Positions 33,601-43,410 of a stretch of 64,000 nucleotides of DNA are shown here, in pieces. The stretch comes from Enchytraeus crypticus. Its lineage: Eukaryota; Annelida; Clitellata; Enchytraeida; Enchytraeidae. The position numbers and the translations under genes are program-made. The first letter of the stretch is position 1. Each line of letters begins with the position of its first letter. Location: positions 1,490,501 through 1,554,500 of the forward strand of contig CAJHZI010000240.1 in assembly GCA_905160935.1 (NCBI GenBank), written 5' to 3'. The notes below the pieces were generated by a model. The model had not been told where the DNA came from, did no database searches, and saw only the letters and a program-made list of their open reading frames with translations.

Positions 33601-36600
33601 AAGCCGAAGTTAAACCTAGTCAAAAAATTTATTTAGTGTTTAAAACTTTGAGTCTCGCTTAAAACTAATAATAATAATAATAAAGGTTTAACGTCCGTTT
33701 CCTCATACAAGGATGATGTCAGGGACGTCGCTGCTTATAAAACTAAGAAGTGATATTTAAGTTTATTGCTTTGTCAAGTTTAAAAAAGCAAAAATGCTAA
33801 TGTTAACGTCAGTTTCCTCACTCGAAAGCGATGTCAGTGACGGGCGAGCTCAGGATTTGAACCCCGTACATACTGATCCTCGGTCGAATATCTTACCGAC
33901 ATCGCCACTGGCTCCAGCCAAGTTTTTTTTCAGTGATAGTATATAAACTGAAATTTGCATAATTTTAAACATGTTATATTTTGCGTTAATTTTAGGTGCA
34001 CTTGTTTGATATTGACATTCCTGGTAAGATAACCTTTCAAGAATCAAAAACACTCACTGCTGGAAACAAGTTCTGCACTTTTGATATTCGTGAGTAGACT
34101 TCTTAATTATAATGTTAAGTTATTAGTGAGTTAATATTTTTGATAACGCATTGAAAGTGTTACTTGCATTTCTTGTTATTTCTTCTATTCTACCACTAAA
34201 TGCAGTTCCAGGGTACATACATATTCCTACTCCCAAGCTGCTCTTACTTTGCTTAATTGCACTCTATCGACAAAAAATAAATGAAATTACATTAAATTCG
34301 TATACACGGCTCTGGCTTTATAAAACTTGAATGATCCATTTAACTGACGATAGTTCTGCATTTTTTTATTCTCTTCTTTATTCGTCAATTAACGACTTAC
34401 TCATTTGAATTAAAGATTTCGGTTATAAGAGTTTTAATAAAAAGTTGATCTTTGTGTCTGCTGTAACAGTTTCTTCAACACGGTACGTTATTTAGATATT
34501 AACAATTGACAATTGTCATTTCTTGTTTTTTTCCATAGATCAAATACTTCTTATTGGATTAATTGGTTATCTTAATGATGTCGACGAAATTCAATTCTTA
34601 ATCATTTCATCTTTACCCTGAACTTCTCGATTATTTTCAGCTGATTGCAAGATTGGATTGGGAATATGCTATGATATACGCTTTGCAGAAATGGCACAGG
34701 TGTATGCGAAAAGTGGTATGCTAGCTTGTTGTATCTTCTGTTTTATTTTATTTATCTTTTACATTGTGAATTTTTGTTCAGTTTCTATCGATTAACTCAC
34801 CCAGTTCTTCATAATTCTATATTTTTTAAATTTAGCTACTGTGCTTGCCTGACTAATGCAGGATCCACTCTAAAATTACTTAACAATTGCCCTACCCTTG
34901 TTGTGTCCAGGTTGCTGAGGAATAGACTAACTGTGGACTGCACATGTCGTAAAAGGCGACAAAGCACTAAGATCCAATTTAACTTCAAAAGGGGCATTTC
35001 GGTTAGTGAGCGCCTAGGTTTCAGAAATTGTGACCAAAATTTCTTAAACGAATGGAAATGTTTATCCCGACCTCATTAGTAGCATTATTAAAAGCATTAT
35101 TATAGACTATTTAAAGATCCACTCGTATATAGACATGAAGAGGAAAACGGAAGATAGAATTTAGTGGAGGCGAATATCTCTCTCTTAAGTGCACTGCCTA
35201 CTGGCAGGGCCATGGTATATAACGCCTCCACTCATCTCTATCTTCCGTTCTCCTCTCCATGTTCACATACGAGTGGATCTTTAAATCATCCATAACAGTC
35301 CTTTTGATATACCATTATTCTTGGGGGATTCTGCTTATGACGAGGTGGGCCCCTATTCCTTCCTCAGCTTAGACTAACATTTACTAGGCAGGGGCGACAA
35401 TTCTGTTTACCCATAAATATCAATTAAATAAATGTCAAACATTAATATGCATGACGCTGGATGACACGAGCTGCCAGTCAGTTGACAGGCAAAAGACTTG
35501 AATCAAATTGTTGTTGTTGTTGTACCTCAGGTTGTCAGTTGTTGCTGTATCCCGGTGCATTCAACATGACCACCGGCCCTGCTCACTGGGAGATCTTAGC
35601 GAGAGCTCGTGCTCTAGATAATCAGCTCTACGTGGCGAGCATATCTCCAGCAAGAGATCCCAAAGCGTCCTACGTAGCGTGGGGTCATTCTACTGTTGTC
35701 AGTCCCTGGTAATAATAATATTATATGTGTAGATGTCAATAATGGCATTCTATGTGTAGATGTCAATAATACACTTCTATGTGTAGATGTCTATAATAGC
35801 ATTCTATGTGTAGATGTCAATAATACAATTCTATGTGTAGATGTCAATAATACAATTCTATGTGTAGATGTCAATAATACTATTCTATGTGTAGATGTCT
35901 ATAATAGCTCTAAATCTATTTTATAATAATTTGATCTATTGTATTGAAGGTTTCACTTTCTATTTGTTGGGCTCTTTGTCATTTCATGATGAAGGCACAG
36001 ATTCCTATTTTCCTTTTACAGTCGCTGCGGGAGGCTGTAGCCGAGTTAATAGAGAAAAAGATTTCGACTAAAGTACTACCATTTAATAACAAATATCATT
36101 TTTCTATGATGTCATTAAAATAAGTGTAAGAATTCTTAGCGTATTGCTGCTCCGAAAGTAAAAAAAAAAAAATTAGAATTACAGCATCTGCAGGGTTACT
36201 GTTAAACTGATATGCCAATTTGCAATTGCATTTGTCTCAATTATTGCTCTTCTGTAACTTTTGTTTGTTGTATATGCAATAGTAGTTAGTTGTAAATTAG
36301 TTTTCTGTCGACGATTTGAACTAGCTACTAGTTTTCATATCAACGTATTTATTGTCATTATACCTTTACTGCAGTTCAGTTGAGGTAATAGAAATCATCT
36401 GATGCAACATCTTACCGACATCTTACCGACATTCGCAGTCGTATATCTTACCGATATAGCCACTTGCTGGAGCCAGTGGCGATGTGGGTAAGATATTCGA
36501 TCGCGGATTAGTATGTGCGGGGTTCAAATCCTGGGCTCGCCCGTCACTGAATTCGCTTTCGAGTGAGGAAGAGCTGACGTTAACGTTAGCTTCTTTAACT

Positions 36601-37485
36601 TTTTTTACAGTGTAATGAAAAGTGGTGCAGAATTGAGACTAAAAGAAAATGTGGTACAGAATTGAGACTAAAACGAAATGCTTTAATTATAATTGAGACT
36701 AAAACGAAATGCTTTAATTATAATTGCAGGGGTGACGTTGTTGCTACATGCGATGAGAAGGAGCAGATTATATATGCTGATATAGGTATAAATAAACTTG
36801 ATATTATTTCGTATCAAAATTTATCAGTATTTTTAATAGTCTATTGTCTCAGTCACATGTACTCTCTTGTGATTGTTGGTCAGTGGGTCTAAGCTATGAT
36901 CAATGCTAGGAACTTCTACGATGCCGTTAATAGTTGACAGTATGATTTAAGATTTTTGTAGTTATACTCTTTTAAAAAAAATTGGGATGTAAAACTGTTG
37001 GCTTTGCGAAAATAGGGCTTCTGAGGTGGTGTCCCATTACTTTCCTCTGTTTCAGCTTAGTCGCCTTTTGCTGCAGTTGAATTTTATAACTAGTTTATTC
37101 ATTGGCGTTCGAAGTAGCTACTTGATGTATTGCTAACAATTTGAACAGCAATTAGAATGCCACTGTAGGGGTAACGTCATGAAGTTTTAAATTAAGTGAC
37201 CTATCCTGTGGTGAATTGAACTCTCGTGGGTTCGAATCCCAGCCGCGCTGATCTGAGAGAAAATCTCGTACATTCACTGGAATGGTTATATGGAAAATGG
37301 TCTAAATTGCCTAACGGTTTAAACATGTGGTATTAAAAGTGATAGGCGTAGATATAAACATAGTTGATCATTTCACTATAATGCATGTTTATCTTGTTGT
37401 AGATCTGGATTTTCTAGAGGATGTGCGAACCAGAGTGCCCATAAACAAGCAACGCAGGACCGATCTGTACGAAGTGAAGAGTTGA
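30640..37485 (+). CDS. NIT2: Omega-amidase NIT2 (nitrilase family), initiator exon not found
   Basis: Exons: 30640-30756, 32150-32273, 33307-33395, 33996-34089, 34641-34715, 35531-35708, 36730-36785 and 37403-37485. Splice sites are GT-AG and phases agree, giving 271 aa from [10 protein letters not shown] to YEVKS-stop; vertebrate NIT2 is 276 aa, so only about three to five N-terminal residues are missing. The nitrilase Glu-Lys-Cys triad is present: Glu opens exon 2 ([10 protein letters not shown]), Lys is in KFRKVHLFD and Cys is in [24 protein letters not shown] and [10 protein letters not shown] are NIT2 hallmarks. The enzyme hydrolyses alpha-ketoglutaramate and alpha-ketosuccinamate to the oxo-acids plus ammonia. 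No in-frame ATG joins cleanly to the first exon (a TAA lies just upstream in frame), so a short 5' exon is expected between 25.7 and 30.6 kb. MEMO1 follows 2.4 kb downstream on the same strand. Confidence 0.93.
30950..31345. repeat. Minisatellite of about 28-36 bp in NIT2 intron 1
   Basis: About eleven units with core GGGTTGAGTGTTACCAACC and CTTCTAATCAAC. Unit length varies through gain or loss of a CTAAC module. Confidence 0.9.
31370..31690 (+). repeat. LINE-type 3' UTR fragment
   Basis: GCGACCAACGCATAATGCTT, GGCCACTTTCTAGAATATTT and TTTTCTGGATTTTGGAATTT match, in reverse, 38345-38590, and the last part matches the fragments at 16.9 and 58.9 kb. Confidence 0.7.
31717..31855 (-). repeat. SINE family A copy, reverse
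   Basis: On the minus strand: TGGAGTCAGTGGCGAAGTTG, perfect B box GGTTCAAATCC, then CATCGCTTTCCAGTGAGGAA and a GTTAGCTTTACCAGC tail. Confidence 0.9.
31895..32137 (+). repeat. SINE family B copy ending at the NIT2 exon 2 acceptor
   Basis: Contains TAGCGTAGGGGTAACG (A-box-like), GGGTTCGAATCCC (perfect B box), GATCTGAGAGTTAAATCTCG and the 3' end TTGATCATTTCACTATAATG. Exon 2 of NIT2 starts 13 bases after the end. Confidence 0.92.
32330..32675. repeat. Minisatellite of about 22-24 bp with an embedded family D tail
   Basis: Units of TCTATTAAATCTCCTTCTAG type begin about 60 bases after the NIT2 exon 2 donor. They are interrupted at about 32544-32600 by a reverse family D fragment (CTGCCTATTGGCAGGTCTAT). 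Confidence 0.85.
33103..33235 (+). repeat. tRNA-Ile-like SINE copy (pseudo-tRNA head)
   Basis: GATGGCTGAGTTGGTAAATC is a good A-box/D-arm. CTTGC-CTGATAA-GCAAG folds as an anticodon arm with GAT at the anticodon position. The T arm (TGGTTTGAAAACTC) is decayed and the acceptor stem is absent. It is followed by a SINE-like body ending TGTTAAACTTAGCTTGATAG. Confidence 0.65.
33666..33731 (+). repeat. Repeat family E copy
   Basis: (AAT)n, then AAAGGTTTAACGTCCGTTTC, CTCATACAAGGATGATGTCA and GGGACGTC. Confidence 0.85.
33786..33921 (-). repeat. SINE family A copy, reverse
   Basis: A well-preserved copy with GGCTGGAGCCAGTGGCGATG, B box GGGGTTCAAATCC and CACTGACATCGCTTTCGAGT. It ends about 75 bases before NIT2 exon 4. 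Confidence 0.9.
34905..35076 (-). repeat. Repeat family F copy, reverse and diverged
   Basis: GTCGTAAAAGGCGACAAAGC, GGTTAGTGAGCGCCTAGG and TATCCCGACC are the reverse of the family F body. In NIT2 intron 5. Confidence 0.75.
35085..35388. repeat. Repeat family D foldback pair
   Basis: A plus-oriented partial copy (35097-35183, GATCCACTCGTATATAGACA, GAGGAAAACGGAAGATAGA) is followed at once by a reverse copy (35190-35388, CTCATCTCTATCTTCCGTTC, ATACGAGTGGATCTTTAAAT, GACGAGGTGGGCCC). Together they form a long imperfect hairpin in NIT2 intron 5. Confidence 0.85.
35722..35920. repeat. 27-bp minisatellite starting at the NIT2 exon 6 donor
   Basis: Seven units of TCTATGTGTAGATGTCAATA plus ATACAAT. 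The first begins about 15 bases after the donor GTAATAATAA at 35709. Confidence 0.92.
36408..36604 (+). repeat. SINE family A copy with inverted head fragments
   Basis: A forward copy (36466-36604, perfect B box GGTTCAAATCC) is preceded by reverse fragments of its own head (CATCTTACCGACATCTTACC, GTATATCTTACCGATATAGC), giving a head-to-head arrangement. Confidence 0.85.
36619..36729. repeat. 31-bp tandem repeat running into the NIT2 exon 7 acceptor
   Basis: Units AATTGAGACTAAAACGAAAT plus GCTTTAATTAT. After two full units the next reads AATTGCAG, which is the splice acceptor itself; exon 7 begins at 36730. Two related ~30-base units with a GTGGTRCAG head lie upstream. Confidence 0.9.
37150..37393 (+). 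repeat. SINE family B copy ending at the NIT2 exon 8 acceptor
   Basis: GTAGGGGTAACGTCATGAAG, perfect B box GGGTTCGAATCCC, GCCGCGCTGATCTGAGAG and 3' end TTGATCATTTCACTATAATG. Exon 8 of NIT2 begins ten bases after the end. Confidence 0.93.
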
Positions 37486-38278
37486 ATTAACTCTGCTCAC
37501 AATTTTCATAACATCTACTGTTTAAACATTTTAGTCCGACATATAGTATCAGTTTCTAATTACTACGAGTAGCAATCGTTATTATTTTCTGTGGTAATTA
37601 ATTTGTTTAAGCATGAAATCTTTTGTTATTGATTTGATGTGATCTGTTTAGCTTTGAACTAGTTAAATAGTTATGCAACTGAGTTTTTCTCTCTAACTAA
37701 ATAAGAATTTAATTGAAGATCAGTGAAGCTGTGAATCTAAATACATCTGTATTTCGCACACTTCACGTTACTTTCATTTGGCAATAGCGTAAAGTGTTTT
37801 CAAAGAATATTTTGTGCAATTTGATCCACTGTGTGGCCTATGGATTTGAAAAACTACAAGTATGCCCCTTTGCCTGTAGTAATTCACAAAAATGCAGGTC
37901 TTTATAAAATTGTGTCGTACTGCTGTTTAAATTTGAGAATATAATATGACGATTGACAAATAATGAAACTTGATGCGTACTGTTTCGGGCACTATACAAT
38001 TTTTGAGGAATTTGCTTAGAATGCGTTTAAAGTATATTATTTCAATTGTTGATTTCAGTTGTTTGATTATTGTGACAGTTAAGTCATATATCGCTTTAAT
38101 ACATTTTGAACTTTCTTAGTACTGCAGTTTCAATGATACCGTGCAAGAGCTGTTGTAATTTTACTTTTAAATATTGACACGTAGAAATTTATCAACTCTT
38201 GATTTCAAGAGTTCGCGTGTCTTTACATTTGAGTGAACTACAACAGTTAACATAACAACTACAATTGCCATTGTCGTC

Positions 38279-38343
38279 AATAATAAATAATAATAGAGGT
38301 TTAACGTCCGTTTCCTCATACAAGGATGATGTCAGGGACGTCA
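38279..38343 (+). repeat. Repeat family E copy
   Basis: AATAATAGAGGTTTAACGTC, CGTTTCCTCATACAAGGATG and ATGTCAGGGACGTC, directly joined to a LINE-type fragment. Confidence 0.85.
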
Positions 38344-38595
38344 ATGACAATATCCATCAATATCGAGTCAAATCCAAGAAACGGTGCAAATTTAAAAATC
38401 CATAAAACCTGTCCATTTCATATAGAGTTCCTCTATCGTCTATGACGACCACGAGTACTCTGGAAACAAAGTCAAGGCTACGGTGGAAAAAGGTCAAATG
38501 AATTGTGTCAGTTAATCCAATATTCTAAAAAGTGGCCTAATATATGGACTTAAAGGAATGAAGCTTTGTGTGTTGGTCGCATTCATGGACAGCAG
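38344..38595 (-). repeat. LINE-type 3' UTR fragment, reverse
   Basis: The reverse complement matches 31430-31690: AAATATTGGATTAACTGACA, TAGTCCATATATTAGGCC-type and AATGCGACCAACACAC stretches. Confidence 0.7.
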
Positions 38596-39299
38596 CTACA
38601 GACATAATAATTTATTAAATAACTTATAAATGTCGACGAAGCTGTTTTGAATGTGAAACGCTCTTTAATCCTTGGATCCTTCGCTTAATGCTTAGACTTT
38701 CTGCAAAGTCTGCAGAATAGATGAGCAAAGCATAGTAATATAATGTAATTAATTTCTATTTAAAAAATTAACATATATCCTGTTCAAATTGCAACATAAC
38801 ATAGCAAGGTTAATTTTACACGCACGCTTAAGCTTACATTGTATTATTTTTATAACTATACGAATAGGTTATCCAGTCACCCAACATCCCAAACCCTGGT
38901 CGTCTTCTAACTTCCCTTCCTTCAATTACCTTTTGTAGTTGCCTACACCATGAATCCCCTCTGAGATCAAGACTCTTCTCTGTAGTATTTAAAGATTTTC
39001 TATTTGTACCAACTAAAATTAGTTACATTATTGTTACCCTAAATGAATAATACATGACAATAGAGCTGTTGAAATTTAAAACTTATTTCAACTGATGTTT
39101 ATATTGTAGCCTACATGTACTTTGAAGTTCAAATAAATATTACTTTATTTGTTTATTGCCGATTTAGGTGTATATCTTAAAAAAATAATCAATGTATTTT
39201 TCTTCCTATTATTGTTTACTATACTGTGTACATGTAATTACGTTTATAGGCCTAATATATGTACCAGTTTATATACTGTATTTGTACATACCGGTAGCC

Positions 39300-39351
<52 letters not shown>
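39300..39351. repeat. (TA)n microsatellite
   Basis: About 25 TA units beside the partial SINE B at 39468. Confidence 0.95.
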
Positions 39352-39353
<2 letters not shown>

Positions 39354-39467
39354 GAATATACATGAATATTACGGCATATATTCTACATGTAGAATATAGC
39401 AGATTCAATGAAACAGTCATGTAAAAACTTACCAGTAAATTTCCACGATTGCTATATGCACGCACAT

Positions 39468-39630
39468 TAGGTTTCGAATCCCGGCCGCGCTGATCCGGGA
39501 GTAAAATCTTGGACATTCACTGGACTGGTTGCATGGAAGAGGATCAAAATTGCCTAACGGTTTATAAATGTGGTATTAAAAGTGATAGATATAAACATAG
39601 TTGATCGTTTCACTATAATGCGCGTTTACT
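39468..39630 (+). repeat. SINE family B copy, 5'-truncated
   Basis: Starts at the B box (GGTTTCGAATCCC) and continues GCCGCGCTGATCCGGGAG to the conserved end TTGATCGTTTCACTATAATG. Confidence 0.88.
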
Positions 39631-39894
39631 TTTTTTATTGTTGTTGACGCGGTGACACTTTGATACCGTAGGTTTATATATGCGTTACCGCAGTGTAGTG
39701 AAGTAGAAAAACTTTTATATAGAATATATTTTGTGAATTGTAAACACTTGTAAACAGTTCACATTTGTAAACAATAATAAATACAAGAAATTAATCAATA
39801 CAAAAAATATAGCAGTACAACTAAATGTTATAGATTTTAAAGTTTAAATTAAGTAATTTGGCTTTAATATACTGCAGACAAAATTGGAGGCCAA

Positions 39895-42800
39895 ATGGCA
39901 AAGGTTCGGGCGGCTGCTCACGCCGGGAGCTGGTATTCTGATAACGGTAACGAATTACTTTTGCTGTATTTTAATTAATGCTCTGGCATAATATTATATT
40001 TGATGACACTCTGGTTGTTGCTATTATTTGTATGGTTTATACAACGTTTAGCATTATCTTAACTATCGGTGCATCCTAGGCGGCAGTCAATATGTAAAGA
40101 AATTTAGAGCGCTGCCTAATGCCAAGTCCATCACTGACAGTTAAACTAAATTAGAATACAAAAAGAAATGCAAATGTACTAAAAGGAAATTAGATTTGAC
40201 CCCTGAGCTCCTACAGTAGTGTAGTAACGCAGTAAGATTTGACACAGCAAGTACACTTAAATGGCTGGCTAGCTATCTAGAATTATCAAGTATGGGTTAC
40301 TTCATAGTACTTATATTTGTGCTGTTACATTGACAGTTTAAAATGTTAATCGAAGCTGAGGAAGGCATAGGAGGCCCACCTCGTCATAAGCAGAATCCCT
40401 CAAGAGTAATGGTATATCATTTTAGATGATTTAAAGGTCCACTCATATGTAGACAACAAGAGAAAAAAGGGAAGACAAGCCAGAGAAGAGTGGAGGCGTT
40501 AAATACCATGGACCTCCCAGTGGGCGGTATACTAAGAGAGAGATAATTTTAATCTCATTTTGAAATTTGAAGTAATCGAAGCTTATTCTAGAATGGTGTA
40601 TGAATGAACCTGCATGTTTAGTTGTACATGGTTTGCTAAGAATGCTAAAATTTTGATTATTAAATCAATATATTTGAATATTTGGTTAAATTTGTATGTA
40701 AAAAATAGTACATTACAAGTTTAAAAGCAATTACTTATTTGCATCATTTAGTTGAAAATATAGAACCTTGTGTAAAATATCTGTGATTAAAATTAATCTA
40801 ATTCTGTAAATTTTTTATTTTTAGGAGCAGAATTAAATGATGAACTGTCCAGTTGGTTATCTGATGCTACCGCTACTCACGTTCCTGCACGTGCTATTAT
40901 TGCTCCGTAAGGCAAACTAGCCTTGCATAGGATGAACCATTTAATTAGACTTGTTTAAAAGCTAAAGCATAGCTTTTCTGTCTCAAAAATATATTACTGA
41001 TAGGACGAGTAATGGATTTTAACCCAGTTCCTTCGTATTCTCGATAGAATACCTCACCAATCATGCTACTGTAAGGTAACTAAGATTCTAGCCCAATAGT
41101 AAGGTGTCTCATTTCGTAATATCACTCATTTATCTATATTAATTATTTTGTAACTCAGTTGTTTTTTCATTTCAATAAAATTTGATAGCACTTTCTGACA
41201 AAAATTTAATAGTTATTGCCTTAAATATTTAAAAAAATTATCTGTTTGTTAATAGCCTAACATTCTGTTCTTAAATTTTTACAGTACTTTCCATTAATTA
41301 TGTTATATTTACAATTAATGAATGTTTTAATAAAAATATCGATATGCTATAAATAATTTACATCTTGTGTATTGTTTATGAAGTCTCGTATGTTCTAAAT
41401 TGGCATTTCAGACACGCAGGATACTACTATTGTGGAGCTTGTTCGGCGTACGCTTACAAACAAATTAATCCTGCAAAAGTGTAAGCCCAGTTCATTTTTT
41501 ATTGAATCCATATCACTAAATTGGAACCTAAATAATTTATTTTATTGCATTTTTCTTGCTTTTTGTTAAGGCACTCAGGTGACTATTTTATCATTTCTTT
41601 TGTGTAGTAATTATATCCATCAGAAAATTTCATCACCATTTTGTGAATATAAGTACAGGACTATTAATGATTAAAACCAGTGGAGAAAATACATTTGACT
41701 CTAAATTGCTTCATTGTTTCTGTGTCCACTTTACCAATAATAACAATAATAATAACAATAAAGGTTTAACGTCCGTTTCCTCATACAAGGATGATGTCAG
41801 AGACGTCAGGATGATGTCAGGGACGTCAGGATGATGTCAGGGACGTCAGGATGATGTCAGGGAGGTCAGCTATTGAGTATGAATTTATATCACTCAGAGA
41901 AAAGAGTCTGAGATTAAAACGTTTTAGATAGTTAAATATTGCTTTTCTCTCTCTCAACATCGCCATTGGTTGGACCCAGTGGCGATGTCGGTAAGGTATT
42001 CGATCGCGGATCAGTAAATGCAAGGTTCATATCCTGGGCTCGCCCATCACTGACATTGCTTTCGAGTGAGGAAATTGACGTTAGCATTAGTTTTTTTTCT
42101 CTCTATCTCTCTCTCTCTCTCATTCGTTTCTGTTTCTCTCATTCTTAAAAATTTTATTTAAAAGAAAATTTAGTGTTGTGTATTTTATAAATTGTGGCTC
42201 ATGATTTTGTGAAATATTTCTGGTTGCTATTTAGAAATGTCCCTTGGCTCTCTTATGCTTTCTGCAATGCATCTTTTGTGTAGTTTCTCATTCACACCTT
42301 GCTATCAAAGGCAATGAGTTACTTTGGTAATTTACAACTCGCTGAGAACATATTATGTTCTAAATCAAAGGAACTGTACAAAGGTTTTGTAAAAGTTGAC
42401 TGATGTATCATGTAGGTATGTAGGTACTGATATTGAAAGCATTTAAATTAACTCAAAAGTAATATTTAATCCAGCAAACGGTCTCTAGGTATTTGTAATA
42501 AAGGTACTGCCCTTGTGATGGATCGTCTATTGATTTGTCTGTTGAATGCTCACTAAATGACTTTTTCTATTTTAATTAGTAAGAATGTGTTGCTTGGACC
42601 TTGGACCTGCTAAATCATGGCAGTGTGCTATAGAGGGAGTGAATGAGAGTAAATCACTACGATATGATTGTTGTTGTTTGATATTTAGACGCAGGGTGTT
42701 TATTCTCGGACCCTCTCACAACGTTCATCTCGACAGTTGTGCTCTCTCTCCTGCCACTACCTACAAGACACCGCTGTATGATCTCACTATTGACTCACAA

Positions 42801-43370
42801 GGTGCTTGCTTTAACTTGGTTTCATCTGTGTGGGCTTAGCCAGTGGCTTGTTGTCAAGCTGTTCAAATTTCAAAAGGTATAGGGTTCAAATACAGTGCTC
42901 TCCCCGTTACTGATATGCTATCGAGCAGGAACCTGCTGTTAAACTTGACCTTAGTCTTATCTCTATAGTGTAACACTATTGTTACATTGATATGGTGATC
43001 AATGTTGTACAACTTAACGTTTTCTTATATGTTTGTCCCTTTTTTATTTTCTGGACTCCGTGAATCTGAAGACTTTTGGAGTTGCGTAATATTGAATGTT
43101 TCTTTGTGTTGAGCAGTATATGAGGACCTCTATGCCACTGGGCTATTTGAAGAAATGAGCCTGGACACCGATGAGGAGGAGCATAGTATTGAGATGCAGC
43201 TGCCTTACATTGCTAAAGTCATGGAAAGGTCTGTAAGTTTAATTTTCCCCAGCGAATATTTTAATTTATTAATATTTTAGTTTAGTCTCAATGTGTCAGT
43301 TTTCAGTTTAATTTTTAATGTCTCTTGGACTTGTTAAATTTCTGTATGTTGTATTGTTCTTCATGTATCG

Positions 43371-43410
<40 letters not shown>

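Larger units (their letters stand above)
37486..39894. other. NIT2 3' side and MEMO1 upstream region
   Basis: AT-rich unique sequence (37.5-38.27 kb) presumably containing the NIT2 3' UTR, then repeats E and LINE-type at 38.28-38.6 kb, a TA run at 39.3 kb and a partial SINE B at 39.47 kb. The MEMO1 promoter should lie just above 39.89 kb; no motif decides it. Confidence 0.55.
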
